Shown: in pieces, positions 7,075 to 11,991 of the stretch
Position numbering within the stretch: position 1 is the first letter of the stretch
Layout of the letters: each line of letters begins with the position of its first letter
DNA from: JBEKJU01 sp050011095
GTDB taxonomy: Bacteria; Desulfobacterota; Syntrophorhabdia; Syntrophorhabdales; WCHB1-27
Length of the DNA: 11,991 nucleotides
Assembly: GCA_050011095.1 (NCBI GenBank)
Contig: JBEKJU010000089.1
Span: 1 to 11,991 of the forward strand
Direction: 5' to 3'
Position numbers and translations under genes: made by a program
Notes under the pieces: generated by a model
The model's input: only the letters and a program-made list of their open reading frames with translations
What the model was told of the DNA's origin: nothing
The model's database searches: none

Positions 7075-7333
7075 TTTCCGCAAGACGCTGTTCTTCACGG
7101 CTTCAACAGCGGTACTACTCATTATATTGTCGGGCTGTGTCTTCGTGTCGCAACAAGCATCACCAGTTGCCACGGAGAAGCCCCGCGAGGGAGACGAAGG
7201 TCTGTCATCTGCGAAGCCCGCTATGCCTCCGGCCACCCCCGAGGTGCTCGGATCATCCGAGCGGAGGTCCTTACAGGAAATTGAAGTTCACCATGACCCT
7301 CAGACGAATTCCAACCTTATCGAAAAGGAATAG
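7046..7333 (+). CDS. Small predicted lipoprotein between two paralogues
   Basis: 95 residues, function unknown. A hydrophobic segment (about 15-29) ends in a lipobox-like LSGC with Cys31 as the predicted lipidated residue. The rest is Pro/Ala/Glu-rich, low in hydrophobicity and probably disordered. The N-terminal region before the hydrophobic core (about 14 residues) is longer than usual. No better in-frame start is visible: the first ATG at 7046 is preceded by AAGGAC. The gene starts inside the end of the preceding gene and stops 2 nt before the next start, so all three are expected to be one transcript. A lipoprotein tethering or partnering the two exported paralogues is an inference from position only. 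Confidence 0.65.
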   Translation: MSYLNTVFGDFRKTLFFTASTAVLLIILSGCVFVSQQASPVATEKPREGDEGLSSAKPAMPPATPEVLGSSERRSLQEIEVHHDPQTNSNLIEKE

Positions 7334-7335
7334 CC

Positions 7336-7989
7336 GTGATAAGAAAGCTCCTTCTCATCCTGATCGTGCTTCTGGCTTCCGCGACCGCATGGGCGAACGA
7401 TGTGGTCGGCATTCCGGATGTTCATATCGGAAATATTTGGAAGTATCGTGAGATAGACGACTTCACGAAAGAGACGACCCTGGAGTACTCGCACCGCGTC
7501 GTCAGGCTGGACGATAAGGAAATAGTCGTTCAATTGCAAAATAAGGGGACATCGGCAAGAAAGCTTAAGTACTTTACCAGGGAATGGAATGACACGGACT
7601 CCGGCGACGTAAAATGGGAGCCCTTCAATCCGCAGTACAAGTTCCCGATGAGTGTCGGCCTCTTCTGGGACCGGGAGTTTAGATGGTTCACCCGTCAAGG
7701 TGCCTCGTTTTCATCCTTTGCGAAGGCAAGGGTAGTCGCCCTGGAGAAAGTGACCGTGCCCGCCGGGACTTTTGATGCCTACAAGATAGTGAGCAACATA
7801 GAAACGCGGAAAAACGGCGCAGATGCCGAGGTTCGCACGGGCCGCATCATAACCTGGTATGCGCCCATTGTAAAAAAATGCGTGCGCGTGGAATCAACGA
7901 CTTTTTCCGACGGACGGCAGCGCGAGAGCCACATTGATGAACTCGTGGAGTATTCGCTTACGAAGGAACCCGCGGCACCGGGCAATTGA
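7336..7989 (+). CDS. Secreted protein, paralogue B (TapB/DUF3108-like)
   Basis: 217 residues, not recognised as characterised. It begins with GTG, 2 nt after the lipoprotein stop, with AAAGGA as ribosome-binding site. A short signal peptide is visible (basic RK, hydrophobic core to about residue 15, then AWA|ND with cleavage likely after residue 20). The mature part repeats the block order of the protein at 6430: PDVHIG, TREWN, FPMSVG plus a Trp, EKVTVPAGTFDAYKI (137-151), TWYAPIVKKCVRVE, DGRQR and ELVEYSL. The two genes thus arose by duplication and diverged strongly. The location is periplasmic by inference. A short Glu-Pro-Ala-rich tail follows the last block and is absent from paralogue A. 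Confidence 0.8.
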   Translation: MIRKLLLILIVLLASATAWANDVVGIPDVHIGNIWKYREIDDFTKETTLEYSHRVVRLDDKEIVVQLQNKGTSARKLKYFTREWNDTDSGDVKWEPFNPQYKFPMSVGLFWDREFRWFTRQGASFSSFAKARVVALEKVTVPAGTFDAYKIVSNIETRKNGADAEVRTGRIITWYAPIVKKCVRVESTTFSDGRQRESHIDELVEYSLTKEPAAPGN

Positions 7990-8438
7990 TTTGATTCAAG
8001 TCTTAGTGAGCGGGGTTTGCAGTCTCGGAACCCACGCGGACGTCGGTTCAAGAGTTGGACAAATTAGTGATATCCCCCTGCCTCGCCTCTTGTCTCGTGT
8101 CTCTCAACCAATATCACTTGTAATCCTCAATTTCAAGAAGAGGCTTGACATGCTCCATTTCAGCTACCCAAGAACCGGATGAACCTAAATTGTTATTCAA
8201 TTGAAAACTGTTATTCGGGGAAGGTTCTCCGGGGAAGGACCGAAGGCATCCCCGCCACCCTGCCATTACCGGTACACCCGCTTCGCGGGTACCCGGTCGC
8301 CCCCTCCCCGACCGCTCTTCTCCCGCGCCGCCCGATTGAGCCGGGGAGTGCGCAGCGTACCATTGAGCCAACCCGCACAGCCTAGGCCTGCGGAAGGCAT
8401 GGGGCGCGCACGGGAGGCTGATCTATCGGGGATCGGCC
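7990..8438. other. Intergenic region without a convincing gene
   Basis: About 450 nt between two convergent genes. Short frames exist on both strands but show no motif, no good start site and low-complexity composition. It holds a hairpin repeat related to the 1267-1317 region (8274-8304, minus), a doubled TGTTATTC (8191-8198 and 8209-8216) flanking a TTCAATTGAA palindrome, and a TTGACA hexamer at 8145-8150 with no good -10 behind it. A tRNA was considered at 8020-8070 and not supported. Confidence 0.5.
8274..8304 (-). repeat. Dispersed hairpin repeat related to the 1267-1317 element
   Basis: Read on the minus strand this 31-nt stretch contains, in order, GGGGGCGACCG, GGGTACCC and GCGAAGCGGGTGT. 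The same three blocks occur in the same order on the plus strand at 1267-1277, 1280-1287 and 1302-1314, where an extra hairpin is inserted between the last two. Within it ACCCGC and GCGGGT form a 6-bp stem with a 3-nt loop (8276-8290). Confidence 0.65.
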
Positions 8439-8440
8439 TC
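8414..8440 (-). terminator. Hairpin at the end of the Gly-Gly protein gene
   Basis: GAGGC-T-GATC (8414-8423) pairs with GATC-G-GCCTC (8431-8440): 10 pairs including one G-T, with a 7-nt loop. It overlaps the stop codon (8439-8441) of the minus-strand gene. There is no T-run after it on the minus strand, so if it terminates transcription it is not a canonical intrinsic terminator. Confidence 0.35.
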
Positions 8441-8750
8441 AACCGCCCGCGAGCATGGTGAACCGGGGCGCCTCAAGCATCTCCACCTCGGTAATCCCCT
8501 TCTCCATCTTCATGTAAAGCAGATTGAGGAGCTGTTGAAAGCTCGTGATCTGCCAGCCACCTATCATCCTCCAGATGTCCGGGGTGTCCCAGTCCCAGTC
8601 CTTTGCCTCGTCAAGCGTGACGTACCGCGACTGAGCGGTCTCCCTGTCGACCACCTTCAGCCTGATCTTGTAGGTCGCCTCGCCTTCCTTCTTCTCGCCC
8701 TTCTGGCCGCTCATGCCCGCCAAAGAGCCGTCTTCCGTCTTGTCAGCCAT
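8439..8750 (-). CDS. Small protein ending in Gly-Gly; possible sulfur-carrier/ubiquitin-like protein
   Basis: 103 residues, not recognised. The ATG at 8750 has a near-perfect Shine-Dalgarno (AAGGAGG, 6 nt upstream). The frame stays open upstream to 8882, but only through hairpin-repeat sequence, so the longer form is rejected. Residues 1-25 are charged and probably flexible. TYKIRLKVVDRETAQSRYVT (26-45) looks like a beta hairpin, a Trp/Asp-rich stretch follows (52-66), then a helix (69-83), and the end is EVEMLEAPRFTMLAGG. MoaD, ThiS and other beta-grasp carriers also end in a strand followed by a short hydrophobic run and Gly-Gly, the site of adenylation by E1-like enzymes. An E1-like gene lies 249 nt upstream on the same strand. 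The fold and function are inferences. Confidence 0.75.
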   Translation of the reverse strand: MADKTEDGSLAGMSGQKGEKKEGEATYKIRLKVVDRETAQSRYVTLDEAKDWDWDTPDIWRMIGGWQITSFQQLLNLLYMKMEKGITEVEMLEAPRFTMLAGG

Positions 8751-8784
8751 GTCGTCCTCCTTATTTATTCGGTAGGCACTATTA

Positions 8785-8871
8785 CCGGGGCTCAGCGCCC
8801 CCTTCGTCCGCAAAGCGGCCGAAGCTTCCCCCCTCAACGGAGTTGAAGTGCCGGGGCTCAGCGCCCCCTTC
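8785..8871 (-). repeat. Hairpin repeat array between the E1-like gene and the Gly-Gly protein
   Basis: Two identical 21-nt units occur at 8785-8805 and 8851-8871; each contains GGGGC-TCAGC-GCCCC, able to fold into a 5-bp stem. Between them are CCGC-AAA-GCGG (8809-8819) and TCAAC-GGA-GTTGA (8834-8846). Read on the minus strand, CCGC-TTT-GCGG followed by GGGGGCG copies the layout of the repeats at 1228-1275 and 1364-1411 (stem, TTT loop, stem, then GGGGGCG). The array lies in the leader of the downstream gene. Confidence 0.65.
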
Positions 8872-8999
8872 TCTCCGACCACCTGCTCTTGCCGGGCACC
8901 CGCAGCCCGCGGGTTGTAAATGAGAGGTAAAGCCTATGTCTGCGGGTGGCGCTTTCCCCCTCAGGGGCGTTTTTGACCGGCTAGACCCGCTTTTTTTCA
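8872..8999. other. Hairpin-bearing spacer downstream of the E1-like gene
   Basis: Non-coding. On the plus strand CCCC-CTCA-GGGG followed by CGTTTTT (8956-8976) looks like a short intrinsic terminator, but no plus-strand gene ends here. On the minus strand the matching end would be A-rich, so it does not obviously terminate the E1-like gene. A run of seven T on the plus strand (8990-8996) lies next to the E1-like gene's stop codon. Confidence 0.3.
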
Positions 9000-10220
9000 T
9001 CAGTACGCCTCGTCCTCCCCGCACGCCTCGACGCCCTCGTAGTGGGCGCTGCCCGGCCCGATGAGGCCCGTTATCCGGGGGGTCTCGCCGCACAGCGGGC
9101 AATCGGGCCGCCTCGCCGTCTCGACGACCTGAAAGAACGCCCTGAGGGCGTCATAGATAAAAAACCTGCCGATCATCGACGTTCCTATCTTGAGGATCAG
9201 TTTCACCGCCTCCGTGGCCTGAACCAGGCCGATCTGTCCGGGCACCATGCCCAGGACACCCACCTGGCTGCAACTCGGCGCGAGGTGCTGGGGTGGCGGC
9301 ACCGGGAAGAGGCACCTCAGACACGGTCCTCCTTCCTTGGGAAAGAAGACACCCGCCTGCCCGTCAAAGCCCACGGCGCCGCCGAAGATATAGGGCTTGT
9401 GTGCGAAAAAGCAGGCGTCGTTCAGAAGGAACTTCGTGCCCACGTTATCGGAGGCATCGAGGACGACGTCGAAACCACCGATGATCTCAAGGGCGTTCGC
9501 CGGGACAAGACGCATGGGGAAGGTGATTACCTTGACATTCGGATTGAGCCGCCCGATAGCGTCACGGGCGGAATCGACCTTGGGCCTCCCCACATCGTTC
9601 GTGCTGTGGATGACCTGTCTGTTCAGGTTCGAAAGATCGACCACATCCGAATCGACGATGCCGACCGTCCCCACCCCACACGCGGCGAGGTAGGGCGCAG
9701 CGGTAGAGGCGAGGGCCCCCGCCCCCACGAGGAGGACCTTTGCCTCCATGAGTCGCACCTGCCCCTCTTCACCGATCTCCTTGAGGACCATCGTCCGGCT
9801 GTAGCGGTCGAGCTGCTCGGCGGTGAAGGCCCCATCGAAGACGACCTCGCAGCCCGCCGCACGCAATGCCTCGTAACCGCCCCGCACGGAGCGGGTATGG
9901 GCAAAGCCCATCGCCCTGATCCGCCCCGCGGCGCGCTGCGACAGCCTGCCGCCCGCGCAGTAGACGATAACCGGGGCGTCCCGCGCGCCCGCGCCTTCCG
10001 CCGGCCCGCCGAACTCCTCTTCCAAACGGCCGAGGGGGACATGCCGCGAACCCTTGATATAGCCGAGACACATTTCCCCTTCATCCCGTACGTCCACGAG
10101 GATTACCCGGCTGTCGCCATGCATGAGGCGGCACGCCTCGTCGCCGGAGATTTCGAGGTCCGCCGGGGCCGCATCGCCTGCGCGAGGCCGTCTGTCCGGT
10201 TCGTGCCGTTCGTCCTTCAT
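9000..10220 (-). CDS. Rhodanese-E1 fusion: N-terminal rhodanese domain, C-terminal ThiF/MoeB-like adenylyltransferase
   Basis: 406 residues. Residues of about 22-125 are a rhodanese domain: VILVDVRDEGE, HVPLGRL, and the active-site loop VIVYCAGGRLSQ with Cys88. From about residue 134 a ThiF/MoeB/E1 domain follows: DRYSRTMVLKEIGEEGQ, nucleotide loop VGAGALAS (165-172; usually GAGGLGS), DSDVVDLSNLNRQ (190-202), DASDN (255-259), CLRC and CPLC zinc pairs (Cys300/303 and 374/377), and SCSQVGVLGMVPG with Cys317 as a plausible catalytic Cys. Such enzymes adenylate the C-terminal Gly of ThiS/MoaD-like carriers and help load sulfur. The usual MoeZ/MOCS3 order is E1 first and rhodanese last; here it is reversed. 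The ATG at 10220 has TTGGAGA upstream; an in-frame extension to 10358 lacks domain content. Confidence 0.9.
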   Translation of the reverse strand: MKDERHEPDRRPRAGDAAPADLEISGDEACRLMHGDSRVILVDVRDEGEMCLGYIKGSRHVPLGRLEEEFGGPAEGAGARDAPVIVYCAGGRLSQRAAGRIRAMGFAHTRSVRGGYEALRAAGCEVVFDGAFTAEQLDRYSRTMVLKEIGEEGQVRLMEAKVLLVGAGALASTAAPYLAACGVGTVGIVDSDVVDLSNLNRQVIHSTNDVGRPKVDSARDAIGRLNPNVKVITFPMRLVPANALEIIGGFDVVLDASDNVGTKFLLNDACFFAHKPYIFGGAVGFDGQAGVFFPKEGGPCLRCLFPVPPPQHLAPSCSQVGVLGMVPGQIGLVQATEAVKLILKIGTSMIGRFFIYDALRAFFQVVETARRPDCPLCGETPRITGLIGPGSAHYEGVEACGEDEAY

Positions 10221-10290
10221 GGTTTCTCCAAGATGCCCGTGTTCATTATCGAGAACTTTATCGGTCACCCATATTGGTTTGCCTAATAAC

Positions 10291-10319
10291 AGTATATACT
10301 TTACAAAGACGCTAATCAA
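10291..10319 (-). promoter_or_regulatory. Sigma-70 promoter of the rhodanese-E1 gene
   Basis: Minus strand: -35 TTGATT (10314-10319), a 17-nt spacer, -10 TATACT (10291-10296). The -10 lies within the 10-nt palindrome AGTATATACT (10291-10300). The predicted start is near 10284, about 60 nt before the ATG at 10220, which supports the shorter protein start rather than the ATG at 10358. Confidence 0.6.
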
Positions 10320-10508
10320 TGGTCCAACGGACGCGCCAGGATGCGGCCGGCAGGTCATTTACGGGACGGTCCGGGATGGGCGTCCGTGATGCCTGCACCC
10401 CCCGCCCGGATACGGCCTTAAATCCTGTCCGGGGCACGAAGATTCAGAATAGAGAATCATCCGCCGGACTAAGGCCTAGCGCCACATATCGGATGTCCAG
10501 ACTTCCGC
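10320..10508. other. Divergent intergenic region
   Basis: The region between the rhodanese-E1 gene (minus) and the His-rich peptide gene (plus). Apart from the two promoters at its edges I see no gene. Frames through it are shadows, one of them (minus, 10444-10707) simply the reverse reading of the histidine codons. Short G/C-rich inverted segments occur near 10360-10384 without a strong hairpin. Confidence 0.45.
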
Positions 10509-10539
10509 TTGCGAACCCCCATGAGTCCTGTGCTAAGAT
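10509..10539 (+). promoter_or_regulatory. Candidate extended -10 promoter of the His-rich peptide gene
   Basis: TG-C-TAAGAT (10531-10539) is an extended -10 with one mismatch in the hexamer. TTGCGA (10509-10514) is a possible -35 at 19 nt spacing. The start would be near 10546, giving a leader of about 40 nt that ends in GGAGG. Confidence 0.4.
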
Positions 10540-10584
10540 ATAGGGTCTTCCAAGGGGAGACAAATAGACGTTTTTGGAGGTATC

Positions 10585-10716
10585 ATGAGAAGGTTGGGAA
10601 TTATTTTGCTCGTGCTCGTCGCCCTTGCCCTGGGTACGGTCGTCACGCCGGCGTCGGCCTGGTGCCACCACAGGCACCACCATCACCATTGGCATCACCA
10701 TCACCACTATCGCTAG
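10585..10716 (+). CDS. 43-residue exported histidine-rich peptide
   Basis: A very short gene that passes usual length cut-offs unseen. ATG at 10585 has GGAGG 4 nt upstream; TAG is at 10714-10716. Residues 1-25 form a classic Sec signal peptide: MRR, a hydrophobic core (LGIILLVLVALALG), then TPASA with cleavage expected after Ala25. The mature product would be 18 residues, 12 of them His in runs of two, five and five, plus Trp26, Cys27, Arg30, Trp36, Tyr42 and Arg43. Such density suggests binding of Ni, Zn, Cu or similar metals in the periplasm, or a metal store or chaperone; that is inference. The residues before Cys27 (SAW) do not make a lipobox. It stands alone and is divergent from the rhodanese-E1 gene. 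Confidence 0.75.
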   Translation: MRRLGIILLVLVALALGTVVTPASAWCHHRHHHHHWHHHHHYR

Positions 10717-10744
10717 GAACTATCGCTAGGAACTATCGCCAGGA
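10706..10744 (+). repeat. Three tandem 13-nt repeats across the His-rich gene's stop codon
   Basis: ACTATCGCTAGGA occurs at 10706-10718 and 10719-10731, and a third copy with one change (T to C) at 10732-10744. The first copy supplies the last codons and the TAG stop of the His-rich gene. The unit is not a multiple of three, so it looks like slippage or duplication after the gene formed. Confidence 0.85.
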
Positions 10745-10755
10745 CGAATTGTCTT

Positions 10756-10808
10756 GCATGAGGCGGACGCGAGGGGAAAGACGCGTAACCCCCGCGGCCG
10801 CCTCATGC
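10756..10808. repeat. Large imperfect hairpin downstream of the His-rich gene
   Basis: A perfect 11-bp outer stem, GCATGAGGCGG (10756-10766) with CCGCCTCATGC (10798-10808), continues after one mismatch into CGCG/CGCG and, past a one-base bulge, GGGG/CCCC, for about 19 pairs around a loop of about 12 nt. No T-run follows on either strand. It could act as a transcription end or RNA-stabilising structure between the convergent His-rich and TPR genes, or be a small mobile repeat. Confidence 0.7.
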
Positions 10809-10852
10809 GGGCGGGGAGAGAACGTGTGACAAACCGCGATTTGCGACCCTTT

Positions 10853-10891
10853 CCCCGTCATTCCGGGATGAGCCGAAAGCCGGTCTTCGGC
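10853..10891 (-). terminator. Hairpin after the TPR gene, REP-like
   Basis: GCCGAA (10872-10877) pairs with TTCGGC (10886-10891) directly after the TPR stop codon on the minus strand. The adjoining CCCGTCATTCCGGGATGAG resembles the very common dispersed repeat of many proteobacteria that begins CGTCATTCC. No T-run, so termination is uncertain. Confidence 0.4.
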
Positions 10892-11515
10892 CTATCTCGC
10901 CGGACCCTTCAACGCCTCGATCTCGGCCCTGGCCATATCGGCCCTCTCCCCTGACGGCTCGACCTTCAAAAACTCCTCCCAGGCGGCGACAGCCCCAGCC
11001 GTATCCTTCTTGTCGTGCTGGAGCACCACGCCCAGGTTGAACCTGCTGTTCCTGTGGGCCGAATCGAGGCGCGCCGCCTCCCTGAACTCCTTGATCGCCC
11101 GGTCGTAATCCTTGACCGCCCTGTACATGATGCCCAGATCGGTGCGCACGTCGGGGTTTTTCGGATCGAGCGCCAGCGCCCTCTGATACGTGTCGATGGC
11201 CGACCCGTACCGGTTCGAATCGAAATAGAGGTTGCCGAGGGCGATGAGCGCCTTAAGGTCTTTGGGATCGCTTTGGACGGCGGCCTCCAGCACCCTGGCG
11301 TCCGCGGCGCTCACGGCCGCCGTAGCGCCCGTGGCGCCCGCGCCTGCCACGGGCGGCGCCCCGGTTGGCATACCGCTTGGCGGCATCCCGGTAGGCGCCT
11401 CTGCCCGCCCGCGCGTCCCTTCGCGGGCATAGAACCGTATGCCGCTCACCGCGCCTGCCACGAAGGCCACAACGAACGTCACGATCACGAGGATTATCAC
11501 GTTCTCTTTCCGCAT
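10892..11515 (-). CDS. Membrane-anchored tetratricopeptide-repeat protein
   Basis: 207 residues. An N-terminal hydrophobic helix (about 6-27) after MRKEN looks like an uncleaved signal anchor. Residues 35-70 are a Pro/Gly/Ala-rich linker. Three TPR-like units follow: about 87-120 (LKALIALGNLYFDSNRYGSA, with ALALDP), 121-153 (LGIMYRAVKDYDRAIKEF) and 155-187 (LGVVLQHDKKDTAGAVAAW). The layout resembles periplasmic NrfG/CcmH-type and assembly TPR proteins, which serve as docking surfaces; no partner is identifiable here. ATG at 11515 has GGGGAT upstream at unusually short spacing. The gene faces away from the PaaK-like gene and appears monocistronic. Confidence 0.85.
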   Translation of the reverse strand: MRKENVIILVIVTFVVAFVAGAVSGIRFYAREGTRGRAEAPTGMPPSGMPTGAPPVAGAGATGATAAVSAADARVLEAAVQSDPKDLKALIALGNLYFDSNRYGSAIDTYQRALALDPKNPDVRTDLGIMYRAVKDYDRAIKEFREAARLDSAHRNSRFNLGVVLQHDKKDTAGAVAAWEEFLKVEPSGERADMARAEIEALKGPAR

Positions 11516-11521
11516 ATCCCC

Positions 11522-11550
11522 ACTCTACACCCAATACCCGCCCATTGCAA
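11522..11550 (-). promoter_or_regulatory. Candidate promoter of the TPR gene
   Basis: Minus strand: -35 TTGCAA (11545-11550), a 17-nt spacer, -10 TAGAGT (11522-11527). The -10 ends only 6 nt before the ATG at 11515, so a transcript from it would be leaderless or nearly so. An additional promoter further upstream cannot be excluded. Confidence 0.4.
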
Positions 11551-11589
11551 GAAGTGCGGCCCACTTTCCCGGAAGGCCCACGTTTTCGC

Positions 11590-11618
11590 TTGACAAAGAT
11601 TATGGCCGGGTATATCGT
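11590..11618 (+). promoter_or_regulatory. Promoter of the PaaK-like gene
   Basis: Consensus -35 TTGACA (11590-11595), 17-nt spacer, -10 TATCGT (11613-11618, four of six matches). The -10 and the predicted start near 11625 lie inside the left arm of the 47-nt palindrome, so a protein bound there would block initiation. The leader to the ATG would be about 230 nt. Confidence 0.55.
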
Positions 11619-11657
11619 TCATCTAATGCACATAATGTGCATTAGATGAACGATATA
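11611..11657. promoter_or_regulatory. Perfect 47-nt palindrome (23-bp arms), likely operator
   Basis: Arms at 11611-11633 and 11635-11657 are exact reverse complements around a single central A. The core reads TAATGCACATAATGTGCATTA with the centre one base off perfect dyad. Its position over the -10 and start of the PaaK-like gene's promoter is that of a repressor operator. Alternatively the RNA could fold as a 5' hairpin. Confidence 0.7.
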
Positions 11658-11854
11658 GTGCACCCATGCGCAGCCATTAAGGGCATAGGGGGCCTATCCG
11701 GGCCACTCAAGCGGCACATCGCGGAGGCGCGGGGATTCGTTGCCTTCTCTTTTGCAAGAACGGCGGCGAAGTCCCCGAAGAAGGGTCAAGGGGGGGGTAT
11801 CCTTCAGCGGTTCCCTCGTTTTTCACAAAAACGAAACAGTAAGGAGGTTGCGGA
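11658..11854 (+). other. Leader of the PaaK-like gene
   Basis: About 200 nt without a supported gene; an open frame beginning at 11646 inside the palindrome and running into the PaaK-like gene is a shadow. It contains ATAGG-GGG-CCTAT (11685-11697) and an exact 8-bp inverted repeat TCGTTTTT-CAC-AAAAACGA (11816-11834) ending 6 nt before the Shine-Dalgarno AAGGAGG (11841-11847). Confidence 0.45.
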
Positions 11855-11991
11855 ATGGCACAGAACGGGAGCATATACTGGAACCCGATCCTGGAGACAT
11901 TGCCCAGGGAAAGGCTTCAAGAACTTCAGGTGAAGAAGTTCCGTCGCATCGTCGAGTGGGCCTATAACAACTCGCCCTTTTACGGGAAGCT
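11855..11991 (+). CDS. Phenylacetate-CoA ligase-family (PaaK-like) adenylate-forming enzyme, N-terminus only
   Basis: The first 45 residues are present; the gene runs off the window. The sequence IYWNPILETLPRERLQELQ, then KFRRIVEWAYNNSPFYGK, is the standard N-terminal signature of PaaK-type ligases (Trp, glutamate-threonine-leucine, LQ helix, then a helix ending in SPFY). These enzymes activate aryl or arylacetic acids to CoA thioesters through an acyl-adenylate. The substrate cannot be judged from this fragment. AAGGAGG lies 7 nt before the ATG. The strong palindromic operator and long leader suggest it is tightly controlled, perhaps by an aromatic-acid-responsive regulator, which is inference. 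Confidence 0.85.
   Translation, partial: MAQNGSIYWNPILETLPRERLQELQVKKFRRIVEWAYNNSPFYGK

Noticed and set aside
8020..8070. tRNA-like GGTTCAAG segment
   Set aside because: The T-arm does not pair properly and no acceptor stem, anticodon arm or CCA end could be built around it.
8751..8882. Longer start for the Gly-Gly protein
   Set aside because: The added residues are translated hairpin repeats (KGALSPG twice), and the ATG at 8750 has a near-ideal Shine-Dalgarno.
9042..10286. 414-codon plus-strand frame opposite the rhodanese-E1 gene
   Set aside because: It is an Arg/Asp/Pro-rich antisense reading. The minus strand carries the rhodanese and ThiF motifs and a promoter.
10677..10713. CRISPR-like or microsatellite array at the CAC/CAT run
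   Set aside because: The periodicity is explained by histidine codons in one frame with a start, ribosome-binding site and signal peptide; there are no spacers.
11646..11933. 95-codon plus-strand frame overlapping the PaaK-like start
   Set aside because: It begins inside the palindrome, lacks a ribosome-binding site and reads out of frame through the recognised CoA-ligase N-terminus.

Overview
This window of about 12 kb is GC-rich and looks like the chromosome of an anaerobic, Gram-negative bacterium. My best guess is a deltaproteobacterium in the broad sense (Desulfobacterota), perhaps a syntrophic aromatic degrader. That is inferred from gene content: a PyrR-PyrB-PyrC operon led by a 2[4Fe-4S] ferredoxin, an AlaA-type aminotransferase, exported (Sec-type) small proteins, and the start of a phenylacetate-CoA-ligase-like gene. 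No rRNA, tRNA, CRISPR array or intact insertion sequence was seen.

Layout. 1-129 is the C-terminal end of a response-regulator receiver domain. 447-1175 is a TerC/YjbE-family membrane protein behind a structured leader of about 180 nt that may be a manganese riboswitch (weak call). 1176-1468 is non-coding and holds two 48-nt hairpin repeats whose stems differ by compensatory changes. 1469-4445 is a tight operon of ferredoxin, pyrR, pyrB and pyrC, joined by abutting or ATGA-overlapping codons; it supplies steps 2 and 3 of de novo pyrimidine synthesis plus a regulator. 4687-5904 (minus) is alaA, convergent with pyrC, with a good promoter at 5994-6022. 5905-6429 has no convincing gene. 6430-7989 is a three-gene unit of two paralogous secreted proteins with a lipoprotein gene between them. 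7990-8438 is non-coding and repeat-bearing. 8439-10220 (minus) holds a rhodanese-E1 (ThiF/MoeB-like) fusion followed downstream by a 103-residue protein ending in Gly-Gly, with hairpin repeats between them. 10585-10716 encodes a 43-residue secreted peptide whose predicted mature part is 12 histidines out of 18 residues. 10892-11515 (minus) is a membrane-anchored TPR protein. 11611-11657 is a perfect 47-nt palindrome over the promoter of a PaaK-like CoA ligase gene that starts at 11855 and runs off the window.

Most interesting points. (1) A di-glycine-ending small protein sits beside an E1-like/rhodanese fusion, which could be an unrecognised sulfur-carrier or ubiquitin-like pair. (2) The tiny His-rich exported peptide is easily missed by gene callers. 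(3) A family of hairpin repeats is dispersed through the non-coding DNA (1228-1411, 8274-8304, 8785-8871), with stem changes that keep base pairing. (4) The 23-bp-arm palindrome overlaps the -10 and start of the PaaK-like gene's promoter. Functions beyond the well-known families are inferences from sequence alone.
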